The notes: a model not told the origin generated them from the sequence alone. DNA of 39,526 bases from UBA2658 sp964617335 (GCA_964617335.1 CAZTXG010000014.1:1-39526); one strand, 5' to 3'. Shown: positions 1-8,777, counted from the stretch's first letter. Numbers and translations: made by a program.

Positions 1-83
1 TGGGGTGCTAACTTTTTCGAGACCTTTTGCGATACTTTCATTTTACCGAAAACAAAAAGACTATGTTATTTAGTAAAGATATA

Positions 84-92
84 TGCTATACT
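84..92 (+). promoter_or_regulatory. possible extended -10 promoter for the zinc-ribbon gene
   Basis: TG-C-TATACT at 84-92 matches an extended -10 element. The hexamer 17 bp upstream (TGTTAT, 64-69) is a poor -35, as expected if the extended -10 compensates. Transcription would start near 99 and give an 80-nt leader. Confidence 0.35.
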
Positions 93-180
93 ATAAAAGA
101 AATTTGACATACACATAAAAAGCCTGGGCTTTAAGCAGGGCATTTTAAGGGTTTGGATAAAAAATTTGTGAGGTGGAAAA

Positions 181-552
181 ATGAACTTAGGTATAGAATG
201 TCCGGTTTGCGGGAAAGACAAATTTGAAGACTTCAGTGACCTTGATTCCTGCTCGGTCTGCGGCTGGAAAATAAACGTTGTACAGTATGACGACCACGAC
301 TATTCAAACGGCAACAACGCCTTAAGTGTTAACGAATGCAAGCTAGAATGGTCACTTTTAAACAATGAGAAAACCAAGGATGAAGCCCAAAAGCTCAAAA
401 GCGAGTTTACAGAGATTATGCATGGCCTGCGTCGGGAATTCCGTGAAAAGGGAAGGATAAAATCCGGAATGACCTGTGAAGAAATACGGAATAGAGAAAT
501 AAAGGCTAGAGAAGACTACGTAGAGCACCTTGAAAAGCTTAACAAGGCTTAA
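181..552 (+). CDS. small CPCC-type cysteine-rich zinc-ribbon protein
   Basis: This 123-residue soluble protein opens with two CxxC knuckles, CPVC at residues 8-11 and CSVC at 24-27. They are followed by a Trp and a segment with the GxNxxSLxE-like spacing of CPCC-family cysteine-rich proteins. The knuckles should bind one zinc ion. The second half (about 65-123) is charged and helical, without membrane segments. The ATG is preceded by GAGGTGG at 7-nt spacing. The gene is monocistronic: it has a candidate promoter upstream and an intrinsic terminator just after its stop. The family has no established biochemical function, so a role in nucleic-acid or protein binding would be a guess. Family assignment rests on the cysteine pattern only. 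Confidence 0.7.
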   Translation: MNLGIECPVCGKDKFEDFSDLDSCSVCGWKINVVQYDDHDYSNGNNALSVNECKLEWSLLNNEKTKDEAQKLKSEFTEIMHGLRREFREKGRIKSGMTCEEIRNREIKAREDYVEHLEKLNKA

Positions 553-566
553 AAGCAAATAATTAA

Positions 567-606
567 AATAATCCGGCGGGATGCGTTCTCGTCGGATTAT
601 TTTTTA
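567..606. terminator. bidirectional intrinsic terminator
   Basis: The arms 567-581 and 587-601 pair (AATAATCCG/CGGATTATT plus inner pairs) around a short loop and are followed by TTTTTTAT. The complementary strand also has a T-rich tail, so the element can end both the zinc-ribbon gene and the opposing phosphorylase operon. Confidence 0.85.
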
Positions 607-683
607 TCTTATAGCCTGTATTAGGCCGGACGAGAATGAAATAAACAAGCCAAGTTAAGGGCCGGTATCTAAACCATGGCCAT

Positions 684-2951
684 TCAGGGCAGGTTTAGCC
701 GCCAGATTTCTTTGTTGTACTGGGCTATGCTGCGGTCTGAGGAGAAAAAGCCGGAGCGGGCAATGTTTATAAGCATCTTTTTTGCCCAGACCTCACGATT
801 TTCATAGTCGGAAAGTGCCTTTTCCTTTGCGGCAATATAGTCCTCCAAATCTAAAAGGCACATGAACCAGTCTTTATGCTTTAAGTCTTTCCAAAGGGCG
901 GTAAGGGCCAAAGGGTCACCAATGGACAAAAGCTCCGGTGAGAAGATAAAGTCTACCAAAGGCTCAATGGCAGCACGGTGGTAAAACTTTAAAGGCTCAT
1001 AGCTTTCTTCAGCGTAAAGCTTTATGATTTGGGGGCTGGTTTTTCCGAAGGTATAGATATTTTTTTCTCCAACTAAATCGGCGATTTCCACATTTGCCCC
1101 GTCCATGGTGCCAAGGGTAACAGCGCCGTTTGCCATAAGCTTCATGTTTCCCGTGCCGGAGGCCTCCTTGGAAGCCAAAGAAATCTGCTCGGAAATATCG
1201 CAGGCGGGAATGAGTAGCTCTGCCTTTGAAACATTGTAGTTTTCAACCAGTAAAACTTGCAGCCAAGGGCTAACAGCAGGGTCATTTTCAATTAAGCTTT
1301 GCAGGCATAAAATCAGGTGTATAATATGCTTTGCCATGGTGTATGCCGGAGCGGCCTTGCCGCCAAAAATCACCGTTATGGGCCTCGGGGGCAGCTTGCC
1401 CGCCTTGATTTCAAGGTATTTGTAAATCACATACAGGGCGTTCATCTGCTGGCGCTTATACTCATGAAAACGCTTAATCTGAATGTCAAACACGGAGTTT
1501 TCGTTAAGGCTTGCTCCTTGAAGCCTTAAAAGCTCTTGCTTCAGCCTTAGCTTGTTTTCCAACTTTATGGCGAGCAGCTCATTTAAGCTGTCTTTATCAT
1601 CGGCAAACTTTTCAAGACCTATGAGCATGCTCGTGTCTTTTTTCCAAGCCTCGCCAATCCGCTTTGTGATAAAATTTGACAGGGGTGGATTGCAAACCTG
1701 CAGCCAGCGGCGGAAGGAGACCCCATTGGTTTTATTGTTGAATTTTTCCGGATAGATGGCGTAAAAGGGGGCAAGCTCTGTGTGTTTTAAAATGTCTGTG
1801 TGCAGCTCTGCCACGCCATTTATGGAGTGACCATAGTGAATGTCCAGATAGGCCATGTGCACAAGTTCATCTTTGTCTATGATGGCGGGGGCTTCGGGAT
1901 GGGCATCTTTAACCCTCAAATCCAGTTCCTGAAGAATGGGAACAAGCCGGGGGGCGACAGTTTCGATAAAATCGAGAGGCCATTTTTCCAAAGCTTCTGC
2001 CAAAATCGTATGGTTTGTGTAGGCACAGCTTTGGCGAACCTGCTCTATGGCAGAATCTATAGACAGACCACGGTCTACCAGCAGGCGAATAAGCTCCGGA
2101 ATAAGCATGGAGGGGTGGGTGTCGTTAATTTGGATGGAAACATGATCTGCCAGATTTTCCGGAGAAAAGCCCCTGTCATAAAGCTCTTTTAAAATAAGCT
2201 GGGCACCGGCAGAAACCATGAAATACTGCTGATAAACCCGCAGGAGCCTGCCTTTTTCATCGCTGTCGTCAGGGTATAAAAAGGCTGTTAAACATTGGGG
2301 AATGTCGCTTTTGTCAAAATCAATACCGGACAAAGGAAGGGAAAGAGGCTGCTCCACATCGAAAAGATGCAGGCGGTTTGATATACCTGTTCCCGCACCG
2401 GGAATTGAAATATCTTTAAGCAGCGCGTTTACCGTAAAGCCGCCAAAGGAAACAGGGAAGGAAAAGCCCGTTTCCACAAGCCAGCTTTGGGGCTTTATCC
2501 AAGGATTTGGGTATTCCCCCTGCTTATGATTTTCAAAGCGCTGTAAAAACAGACCGTAGTGGTAGTTTAAGCCTACACCATCGCCGTATAGACCCAAGGC
2601 GGCAATAGAGTCTAAAAAACAGGCTGCCAAACGACCCAAACCGCCGTTGCCTAAAGATGGTTCCGGCTCAAAATCCTCAATTTCCGAAAGCTCCAGACCA
2701 AGCTCGGAGAGAGTTGACTTTGCCTCGTCATAAATTCCCAAAGCTAAAAGATTGTTTGACAAAAGTTTTCCCAAAAGAAACTCAGCAGAAAAGTAATAAA
2801 GCTTTTTCTCCCCCTTTGGGGCAGGGCGCTCGGAAGCCAGATTGCGGCATAAAATCAGAAGAAGCTCAAAAACCTGCTGGGGGGCACAGTCTTTAAGGGG
2901 CAGGGCAAAACTGTTTTGAGCCAAAGACTCAAGACGGCTTTCAAGTTTCAT
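684..2951 (-). CDS. glgP: glycogen/maltodextrin phosphorylase (GT35)
   Basis: This enzyme uses phosphate to release glucose-1-phosphate from the non-reducing ends of alpha-1,4-glucans. It is a PLP enzyme, and the signature EASGTGNMKLMANGA is present with the PLP lysine at about residue 604, followed by TMDGANVEI. The early motif EPSLGNGGLGRLAACF is also intact. The frame is open 26 codons further upstream to 3029. I chose the ATG at 2951 because AAAGGAAA precedes it at proper distance and it overlaps the malQ stop by only 11 bp, a normal coupled arrangement. That gives 755 residues, within the bacterial range. It is the last gene of the mal operon, so malP is an equally good name. The context points to maltodextrin rather than storage glycogen as the main substrate, because no glgB, glgC or glgA is nearby. 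Confidence 0.95.
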   Translation of the reverse strand: MKLESRLESLAQNSFALPLKDCAPQQVFELLLILCRNLASERPAPKGEKKLYYFSAEFLLGKLLSNNLLALGIYDEAKSTLSELGLELSEIEDFEPEPSLGNGGLGRLAACFLDSIAALGLYGDGVGLNYHYGLFLQRFENHKQGEYPNPWIKPQSWLVETGFSFPVSFGGFTVNALLKDISIPGAGTGISNRLHLFDVEQPLSLPLSGIDFDKSDIPQCLTAFLYPDDSDEKGRLLRVYQQYFMVSAGAQLILKELYDRGFSPENLADHVSIQINDTHPSMLIPELIRLLVDRGLSIDSAIEQVRQSCAYTNHTILAEALEKWPLDFIETVAPRLVPILQELDLRVKDAHPEAPAIIDKDELVHMAYLDIHYGHSINGVAELHTDILKHTELAPFYAIYPEKFNNKTNGVSFRRWLQVCNPPLSNFITKRIGEAWKKDTSMLIGLEKFADDKDSLNELLAIKLENKLRLKQELLRLQGASLNENSVFDIQIKRFHEYKRQQMNALYVIYKYLEIKAGKLPPRPITVIFGGKAAPAYTMAKHIIHLILCLQSLIENDPAVSPWLQVLLVENYNVSKAELLIPACDISEQISLASKEASGTGNMKLMANGAVTLGTMDGANVEIADLVGEKNIYTFGKTSPQIIKLYAEESYEPLKFYHRAAIEPLVDFIFSPELLSIGDPLALTALWKDLKHKDWFMCLLDLEDYIAAKEKALSDYENREVWAKKMLINIARSGFFSSDRSIAQYNKEIWRLNLP

Positions 2952-4461
2952 AATCTGTTTCCTTTCCGGCATCTTTTTCCTCCGGCAGCCTGCCGTAAAG
3001 AGCCATTTCCCCATGGAGTTTTTTTGCAAGCTTCGGCGAAAAGTTTTCCGGCAGGGTCCGCCATCTCCAGTTTGTTCCTAAGGTTGAGGGCACATTAATC
3101 CTTGCCCTGCTGCCCAAGCCTAAAACATCCTGCATCTGCATTACGGCAAGGTTTGCCACACTTCCCCAAGCCGCCCGCATCATGCCCCAATGATAGCCCT
3201 CCCGGCGGGATAAACGCAGATAGCGCCTTGCGTAATCAGCGTCAGCGTCTGGGGCAGAGCGGATCCAACCCCTAATGGTATCGTTATCGTGGGTGCCGGT
3301 GTAAACCACGCAGTTTTTCGGGTATTTGTGGGGGAGGTAGTCACTTTCTCCGTCACGGCTGTCAAAGGCAAATTCCAAAACCTTCATGCCGGGATAGCCG
3401 GTATAGGCCAAAAGCTCACGGACAGAAGGGGTTAAAAAGCCCAAATCCTCGGCAATTATAGAGGGGTTTTTTAATTTTTCATTGACAGTGCGGAAAAAAT
3501 CAATGCCCGGGCCGGGCTTCCAAATCCCCTTATGGGCTGTTTTTTCACCTTTGGGGATTGCGTAATAAGAGTCGAAGCCGCGAAAGTGGTCAATGCGGAT
3601 AATATCAAAGATTTTAAGCTGAAATTCAATGCGCCGCAACCACCAGTCATAGCCCTTCTTTTTCATATGCTCCCAATCAAACAAAGGGTTGCCCCAAAGC
3701 TGACCGTCGGGGGAAAACCCGTCAGGGGGACAGCCGGAGAGCTCTTTTGGACTTCTGTCTTCATCAAGCTGAAACTGCTCCGGATTTGCCCAAACATCAA
3801 CACTGTCACTGGAGACATAGATGGGAAGGTCACCTATTATGGAAATGCCCCTTTGGTTTGCATAGCCTTTCAGCCTGCCCCACTGGGTGAAAAACAGGTA
3901 TTGCAAAGACTTCCAAAAGCTGATTTCCCCTGCAAGCTCATGGCGGGCATCTTCCATGGCCTTTGCTTGCCGCAGCCTGTCATTTTCCGGCCAATTAAGC
4001 CAGGAGCCGCCCCCATGCTTTTCTTTAATAGCCATGAAGGTGGCATAATCCTCCAGCCAAAAGGCCTGCTCATGGCAAAAAATTTCATAGTCCTCATTAG
4101 GCGAAGCTAAAAGTCTGCCGCAGGCTTTGCGCAAAACGGGATAACGGCGCTTGTATAAAAGGCCGTAGTCAATATCATCTGCCCGCCTTCCCCAAGATAT
4201 ATTTTTATACTCCGAGGGTAAAAGCAGCCCGTCTTTCGCCAAATCATCTAAATCGATGAAATATGGATTGCCCCCATAGGCGGAAAAAGACTGATAGGGG
4301 GAGTCCCCATAGCTTGTTGGGCCAAGGGGCAGAATCTGCCAGCAGGACTGACCGGCCCCAGAGAGAAAGTCTATAAAATTGCGGGCCGCCTGACCCATTG
4401 TGCCTATGCCATAGGGGGAGGGCAGGGAAAAAACAGGTAAGAGGATTCCGGCGTTTCTCAA
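2941..4461 (-). CDS. malQ: 4-alpha-glucanotransferase (amylomaltase, GH77)
   Basis: Amylomaltase transfers alpha-1,4-glucan segments between maltodextrins, lengthening them so the neighbouring phosphorylase can act. The 506-residue protein begins with the GH77 pattern GILLPVFSLPSPYGIG. The catalytic residues are visible: nucleophile Asp291 in IRIDHFRGFDSYYAIP, acid/base Glu338 in IIAEDLG, and the transition-state Asp392 in THDND. The start is a TTG codon at 4459-4461 preceded by AAAGGTGG at 7-nt spacing. No in-frame ATG further in would keep the N-terminal motif. It lies 49 bp after the LacI-family gene, overlaps the phosphorylase start by 11 bp, and is cotranscribed in the mal operon. Confidence 0.96.
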   Translation of the reverse strand: MRNAGILLPVFSLPSPYGIGTMGQAARNFIDFLSGAGQSCWQILPLGPTSYGDSPYQSFSAYGGNPYFIDLDDLAKDGLLLPSEYKNISWGRRADDIDYGLLYKRRYPVLRKACGRLLASPNEDYEIFCHEQAFWLEDYATFMAIKEKHGGGSWLNWPENDRLRQAKAMEDARHELAGEISFWKSLQYLFFTQWGRLKGYANQRGISIIGDLPIYVSSDSVDVWANPEQFQLDEDRSPKELSGCPPDGFSPDGQLWGNPLFDWEHMKKKGYDWWLRRIEFQLKIFDIIRIDHFRGFDSYYAIPKGEKTAHKGIWKPGPGIDFFRTVNEKLKNPSIIAEDLGFLTPSVRELLAYTGYPGMKVLEFAFDSRDGESDYLPHKYPKNCVVYTGTHDNDTIRGWIRSAPDADADYARRYLRLSRREGYHWGMMRAAWGSVANLAVMQMQDVLGLGSRARINVPSTLGTNWRWRTLPENFSPKLAKKLHGEMALYGRLPEEKDAGKETDYET

Positions 4462-4510
4462 GGGAGAACCACCTTTCTAAGTTAAATTTTGCGGCTGGTG
4501 AAAGGCCGTT

Positions 4511-5527
4511 TTATGGATAACTGCAGGGGGCGGAAACGCTTTCCCCGTGTAAAAGGCTGAAGGGCACAAGTTCGTGGATGGGCTCTGCCGTGCGCTCAAG
4601 ATTATTAAGAAGGATTTCTGTTCCCCTCTTTGCCAAACGGTGACTGTCCTGCAAAATTGTGGTCAGCCGCGGAACGGAAAAGCGGGCACTGGCAATGCCG
4701 TCAAAGCCGAGGACGGAAATGTCCTTCGGCACCTGCAGGCCTTTGTCGCAAAGAGCGCGGATTGCGCCGATGGCCATAACGTCACTCATGGCGAAAATGG
4801 CTGTAAGCTCCGGGTTTCGCCCTATAAGTCTTCCTGTGGCGGCATAGGCCTCTGCCATGGAAAAACGGCAGGGTTCGCACTGCATTTCCGGATCAAAGGG
4901 CAAGCCGTGACGGATAAAGCTGTCCTGACAGCCTAAAAAGCGGCTATAGCTTATTTGGGAGTAGGAGCTGTTTCCTCCAAGTATGCCGATTTGCCTGTGT
5001 CCTTTTTCGATTAAATGGTCAAGACCGTGGGCGGCAGCCGCCCTGTCGTCTGTTGTAAGGCTTGAGAGATTTTTAAAATTCAGGCCCTTGGCGCTGTTTG
5101 TCAAAAGCACGCAGGGCACGGAAATTTCAAAAAAGCCCTTTTCAAAAAAGCCTAAATCTCCCCCAAGAAACAAAACTCCCTGAGGTCTGCGCTCTCTGCA
5201 AAGCCTTGAGGCATAGGAAACTTCGTTTGCATCCTCATCAAGATAATACACGGCGGATTCCCGACGGTTCTCCCGCAAAAGGACTTGAATTTGCTCTGAA
5301 ATATCGGCAAAAAGCATATTTTGTGTGCCTTTTACAAGAATGGAAATATTAGATTTTGCCTGCTGCTTTAGGTGTTTGGCATTGGTGTTTGGGCGAAAGT
5401 TTTGCTCTGCCACCACAGCCATAACCTTTTCCCGTGCCTTCTGACTGACATCGGGGTGGCCGTTTAGCACCCGTGACACTGTTCCAACGCCATAGCCTGA
5501 AAGCCGCGCGATATCTCTGATGGTCAT
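4511..5527 (-). CDS. LacI-family transcriptional regulator of the maltodextrin operon
   Basis: This 338-residue protein has an N-terminal LacI helix-turn-helix (residues 1-50: TIRDIARLSGYGVGTVSRVLNG, with VSQKAREKV after it). A periplasmic-binding-protein-like sensor domain (about 60-330) follows, with the family's GFDGI segment. The ATG is preceded by AAAGGAG. The gene sits inside the operon between malG and malQ, the usual position for an autoregulated sugar repressor. The perfect palindrome ACTGGAAACGTTTCCAGT just downstream of the operon promoter is the expected operator type for this family. Effector identity (maltose, maltodextrin or another glucan) is inferred from the neighbours. It could also act as an activator, as some MalR-type proteins do. 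Confidence 0.93.
   Translation of the reverse strand: MTIRDIARLSGYGVGTVSRVLNGHPDVSQKAREKVMAVVAEQNFRPNTNAKHLKQQAKSNISILVKGTQNMLFADISEQIQVLLRENRRESAVYYLDEDANEVSYASRLCRERRPQGVLFLGGDLGFFEKGFFEISVPCVLLTNSAKGLNFKNLSSLTTDDRAAAAHGLDHLIEKGHRQIGILGGNSSYSQISYSRFLGCQDSFIRHGLPFDPEMQCEPCRFSMAEAYAATGRLIGRNPELTAIFAMSDVMAIGAIRALCDKGLQVPKDISVLGFDGIASARFSVPRLTTILQDSHRLAKRGTEILLNNLERTAEPIHELVPFSLLHGESVSAPCSYP
4531..4544. promoter_or_regulatory. cre/LacI-like palindrome inside the 3' end of the lacI-family gene
   Basis: CGGAAACGCTTTCC fits the cre pattern TGNAANCGNTNNCA except for the two outermost bases. It lies in the last codons of the regulator gene, about 70 bp upstream of the malQ start. It may be a secondary operator or roadblock separating transport genes from enzyme genes, or a coding coincidence. 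Confidence 0.3.
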
Positions 5528-5566
5528 TTTAGGCTCCTTTTACAATTTGGGCCAGGCAGATTTAGA

Positions 5567-6406
5567 CTAGCCTTTAACAGCTCCGGCGGCAACACCTTTT
5601 ATAATGTGCTTCTGCAGGGAGAGATAAAAGATTATTACAGGGATAATTGCCATGATTAAAGCCGCCATAATAGCGCCCATATCCACCCTGCCATAGCTGC
5701 CCTTCATGTACTGTATGATGATGGAAATGGTTTTGTATTTATTGGTGTCCAAGGTGAGATACGGCAGGAGAAAGTCATTCCAAATCCACATGGTTTCAAG
5801 GATGCCCACGGAAATATATGTGGGCTTCATTATAGGCAGCACCACGGAGAAAAACATACGCAGAGGGGAGCAGCCGTCAATTAAGGCGGCCTCCTCAATT
5901 TCTATGGGAATGGATTTTACAAAGCCGCAGAACATAAACACCGCAAGCCCCGCCCCAAAACCCAGATAGATGATAATAAGCCCCCAGGGGGTGCCAAGGC
6001 CCAGACGGTCTGTTACAAGGGAGAGAGTGAACATAACCATCTGGAAGGGTACAACCATGGAAAACACACAGAGCAGGTAGGCAGTTTTTGTAAAGCCGCT
6101 GCGCACCCTTGTTATATACCAGGCAAACATGGAGGTGCAAAGTAAAATCACCGCAACAGAGCCAACTGTGATGAAAAGTGTCCAGCCTACGGCCTTGAGA
6201 AAATCGTAGTGGCTTATGGAGTTTGCGTAGTTTTCAAGGCCGACAAAGGTTTCCTCCCGAGGGAGCTTAAAAGGCTCTATGCTGATGTAGGTTTTTTTCT
6301 TAAAAGAGTTAAACAAAACAACAACTATTGGAATCACATAAACAAGGCTTAAAAAGGAAAAGAAGCCTGTGCCAAGACCGGACTCAATTTTCTTTTTTTT
6401 GCTCAT
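5567..6406 (-). CDS. malG: sugar ABC transporter permease, MalG family
   Basis: This is one of two inner-membrane permeases of a CUT1-type carbohydrate importer. It has 279 residues and about six hydrophobic segments. The cytoplasmic EAA loop that docks to the ATPase is at roughly 170-190 (EIEEAALIDGCSPLRMFF), followed by the conserved LPIMKP. The C-terminus AAGAVKG is typical of MalG-like subunits. Its ATG overlaps the malF stop (ATGA), so the two are translationally coupled. GGAGG precedes the start. Substrate is inferred as malto-oligosaccharide from malQ and the phosphorylase; the permease sequence alone does not fix it. Confidence 0.93.
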   Translation of the reverse strand: MSKKKKIESGLGTGFFSFLSLVYVIPIVVVLFNSFKKKTYISIEPFKLPREETFVGLENYANSISHYDFLKAVGWTLFITVGSVAVILLCTSMFAWYITRVRSGFTKTAYLLCVFSMVVPFQMVMFTLSLVTDRLGLGTPWGLIIIYLGFGAGLAVFMFCGFVKSIPIEIEEAALIDGCSPLRMFFSVVLPIMKPTYISVGILETMWIWNDFLLPYLTLDTNKYKTISIIIQYMKGSYGRVDMGAIMAALIMAIIPVIIFYLSLQKHIIKGVAAGAVKG

Positions 6407-7245
6407 TGCTGGACCTCCTTGGAGCGGGTGACCCGCAATTGTATAAGGCCAATGCCAACCACCAGAACAAAGAACAAGACGGCCTTTGCCTGACCTACGC
6501 CCTCCCAGCCCACACGGCCATAGAAGGTGTTATAGATGTTAAGAGCCAGAAGCTCGGACATTTGCGCAGGCTCGCCTGCTGTTAAAGAAAGGTTCTGGTC
6601 AAAGAGCTTAAAAGAGTTTACCAAAGTGAGGAAGGTGCAAATGGTGATGGCGGGCATCATCATGGGGATTGTAACCTTCCGGAGCTTTTGCCAGCCCGTG
6701 GCCCCGTCTATGGCGGCGGCTTCATTTAGCTCCCCGGGGATGGCTTGCAGGCCGGCGATATAAATAATCATCATATAGCCAATCTGCTGCCAGGCAACCA
6801 TAATCACAAGACCCCAGAAACCGTATTTTTCACTTAAGGCCAGGGCCAAGCCGGAGCGGGCAAGAATACCGTTAAAAATAAGCTGCCAGATATAGCCTAA
6901 GACAATGCCGCCAATAAGGTTCGGCATGAAAAACACAGTGCGGAAAATATTCGTTCCCCGCAGCTTTTGCGTTAGAGCCATGGCAATGGCAAAAGCCAAA
7001 ACATTAATCACAAGCAAAGAAACAAGGGCAAATAGTGCGGTGTACCAAAATGCGTGGAGAAAAATCGGGTCGAAAATCGCCTTTTGAAAGTTTGAAAAAC
7101 CCACAAAGACAGCATCCTTAACCGTTGTGAACTTACATAGGGAAAGCCAAAGTCCCATGAGAAATGGGACGATAAAGCCTATGATAAAGGCTGCAAAGGT
7201 GGGAATTACAAAGAATGGAGCATAGCGCTTAATCACTTTTTCCAA
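6403..7245 (-). CDS. malF: sugar ABC transporter permease, MalF family
   Basis: This is the partner permease of the CUT1 importer, 280 residues with six predicted membrane segments. The EAA loop reads ELNEAAAIDGATGWQKL, followed by VTIPMMMPA. Unlike enterobacterial MalF it lacks the large extra periplasmic domain, which is normal in Gram-positive bacteria. The start is TTG at 7243-7245 with GGAGG at about 7-nt spacing. It is separated from the upstream binding-protein gene by 161 bp containing two hairpins and overlaps malG by 4 bp. No ATP-binding subunit is encoded in the operon, so the pair probably uses a shared MsmK/MalK-type ATPase from elsewhere. Confidence 0.93.
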   Translation of the reverse strand: MEKVIKRYAPFFVIPTFAAFIIGFIVPFLMGLWLSLCKFTTVKDAVFVGFSNFQKAIFDPIFLHAFWYTALFALVSLLVINVLAFAIAMALTQKLRGTNIFRTVFFMPNLIGGIVLGYIWQLIFNGILARSGLALALSEKYGFWGLVIMVAWQQIGYMMIIYIAGLQAIPGELNEAAAIDGATGWQKLRKVTIPMMMPAITICTFLTLVNSFKLFDQNLSLTAGEPAQMSELLALNIYNTFYGRVGWEGVGQAKAVLFFVLVVGIGLIQLRVTRSKEVQQ

Positions 7246-7279
7246 AGGAACACCTCCAGTTTAGCCTTTCGGATAGCGC

Positions 7280-7319
7280 CGCCCTCAAAGGTTCGCGTCA
7301 GGGCGAAGAAATGAGGGCG
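7280..7319 (-). repeat. second malE-malF intergenic hairpin
   Basis: CGCCCTCA (7280-7287) pairs with TGAGGGCG (7312-7319) across a 24-nt loop. It lies between the stronger hairpin at 7342-7370 and the malF ribosome-binding site, so both structures are in the same intercistronic spacer. Confidence 0.5.
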
Positions 7320-7341
7320 CCTTTATACCGAGAGTATAATA

Positions 7342-7370
7342 ACAGCGGACGGGCAAGGCCCGCCCGCTGT
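7342..7370 (-). terminator. strong intercistronic hairpin after malE (partial terminator or mRNA stabiliser)
   Basis: Arms 7342-7354 and 7358-7370 form a 13-position, GC-rich stem with one mismatch and a 3-nt loop. On the minus strand it is followed by TTATTATA, a weak U tract. Genes of the same operon continue downstream, so it more likely reduces readthrough or protects the malE 3' end than fully terminates. Confidence 0.65.
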
Positions 7371-7406
7371 ATTGGGAGCTTTTATTTTAGGCTGTGTTGA
7401 CACACC

Positions 7407-8741
7407 CTAGCTGTTGGCAGCTTCGTATTCGCTGGCCCAGCCGTCTACAAAGGCTGTTACAACCTTTGCCCAGTTGTCGTCACTCTGGTCTGCGGCATAG
7501 CCGGTTAAAGCGGAGCCGACACCGTTTTTCCACTGCTCGGAGGGCATGGTGGGGAAGTTCCAAGAAACGGGGGTGTAGCCCTTTGCAACATAGTCGTTTG
7601 CAATATTTACAAGGGGATTTGTGGATTCAAGGTTTGCCTTGAAGGGGATAACAAAGCCCATGGTTTCGCACATGGCCTTAACTCCGGTTTCGGAGGTTAC
7701 ACACCAGTACAGGAAGTCTAGGGTTGCCTGAATGTCCTCGGGAGCGGCGTCCTTATTTACACACCAGTAGTTTTCTGTTCCTGTGCAAAGGCCCTGATTT
7801 TCCTCACCCTCGGCACCGATATAGATGGGCAGCATACCAAGCTTATCCTCGCCCAACTCGGAAACGTCGTTAAAGGCCCAGGTGCCGTTCTGATAGAACA
7901 CTGCCTGACCGGTTACAAACTCGGCTGTCGCATCGTCGCCTGTTTTGGTGGATAAAAGGCCGGGGGCAGTTGTGGAGTTATTGATGTAAAGGTCCCAGAT
8001 TGCTCTGTAGTTATCTAAAAAGCTGCCTTTGATTGCGTCAGTGGTGTCTATGCCGTCTGCCTTGTATTCATAATAGATAGGCAGGTTTGCAAGATGGGTT
8101 TTAAAGCGCCAGTCAGAAGAGCCGTCCATGCCGGCAGAGGCAAAGGCGGAAAAGCCCAATTCGTCGCTGCGGGCGGTGATGTCTTCCGCAACCTTCTTCA
8201 AATCGTCAAAGCCTTTAATGTCATCTTCGGAGTATCCGGCCTCTGCCAGAAGTTCCTTATTATAGATGATGCCATAGCTTTCGATAACATAGGCAATACC
8301 TGCCATCGTGTCGCCGTCCATCAGGGCAAACTCATCGGAAGTAAGCTCTCCGGCAAGCTTTGAATCTGTGAGGTCATAGCAGTAGTTGTTCCATGAAGCC
8401 AGACCAACAGGGCCGTTTACCTGAAACAGGGTGGGAGCACTGGTCTTGGACATTTCGGATTTTAAAGTGGTTTCATACTGGCCGGAAGCGGCGGTTAAAA
8501 CCGTCACCTCAACACCGGTTTCGTCAGTATAGGCCTTGGCAAGCTCCTGCCAGTCGCCGTCCTGCTCGGGCTTGAAGTTAAGGTAATAGACCTTTCCGGA
8601 AGCGGTGTCGCCATTGTCGGCAGGGGGAGCCCCGTTTTCACTGGGTTCGTCACCGGTGTCGGGGGTGTCGGTTTTTGTACAACCGGCAAAAAGGGTGAAT
8701 ACCATTAAAATTGCAAGGGTCAGGGATAATAGCTTTTTCAT
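7407..8741 (-). CDS. malE: maltodextrin ABC transporter substrate-binding lipoprotein
   Basis: This 444-residue extracytoplasmic solute-binding protein (family 1) captures sugar outside the membrane and delivers it to MalFG. The signal peptide ends in the lipobox LFAGC with the lipid-anchored Cys at residue 20. A disordered Asp/Pro/Gly-rich linker (about 21-48) follows, and the mature domain starts near KVYYLNF. It is the first gene of the operon. A strong GAGGAGG lies upstream of the ATG, and the operator and sigma-A promoter lie within 100 bp. The gene_symbol reflects operon role; the closest characterised relative could equally be an MsmE-type binding protein for another oligosaccharide. 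Confidence 0.92.
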   Translation of the reverse strand: MKKLLSLTLAILMVFTLFAGCTKTDTPDTGDEPSENGAPPADNGDTASGKVYYLNFKPEQDGDWQELAKAYTDETGVEVTVLTAASGQYETTLKSEMSKTSAPTLFQVNGPVGLASWNNYCYDLTDSKLAGELTSDEFALMDGDTMAGIAYVIESYGIIYNKELLAEAGYSEDDIKGFDDLKKVAEDITARSDELGFSAFASAGMDGSSDWRFKTHLANLPIYYEYKADGIDTTDAIKGSFLDNYRAIWDLYINNSTTAPGLLSTKTGDDATAEFVTGQAVFYQNGTWAFNDVSELGEDKLGMLPIYIGAEGEENQGLCTGTENYWCVNKDAAPEDIQATLDFLYWCVTSETGVKAMCETMGFVIPFKANLESTNPLVNIANDYVAKGYTPVSWNFPTMPSEQWKNGVGSALTGYAADQSDDNWAKVVTAFVDGWASEYEAANS

Positions 8742-8777
8742 GATGTAACCTCCTCATGTTTTTCGTGCAAGAGTAGT

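Noticed and set aside
104..109. TTGACA as the -35 of the first gene
   Set aside because: The hexamer 17 bp downstream is GC-rich (GGCTTT); the extended -10 at 84-92 is preferred.
2952..3029. Upstream-extended start of the phosphorylase at 3029
   Set aside because: It would add 26 residues without homology features and overlap malQ by nearly 90 bp; the start at 2951 has a proper ribosome site.
3532..4110. 192-codon open frame opposite malQ
   Set aside because: Antisense shadow of an intact GH77 gene with no start signal.
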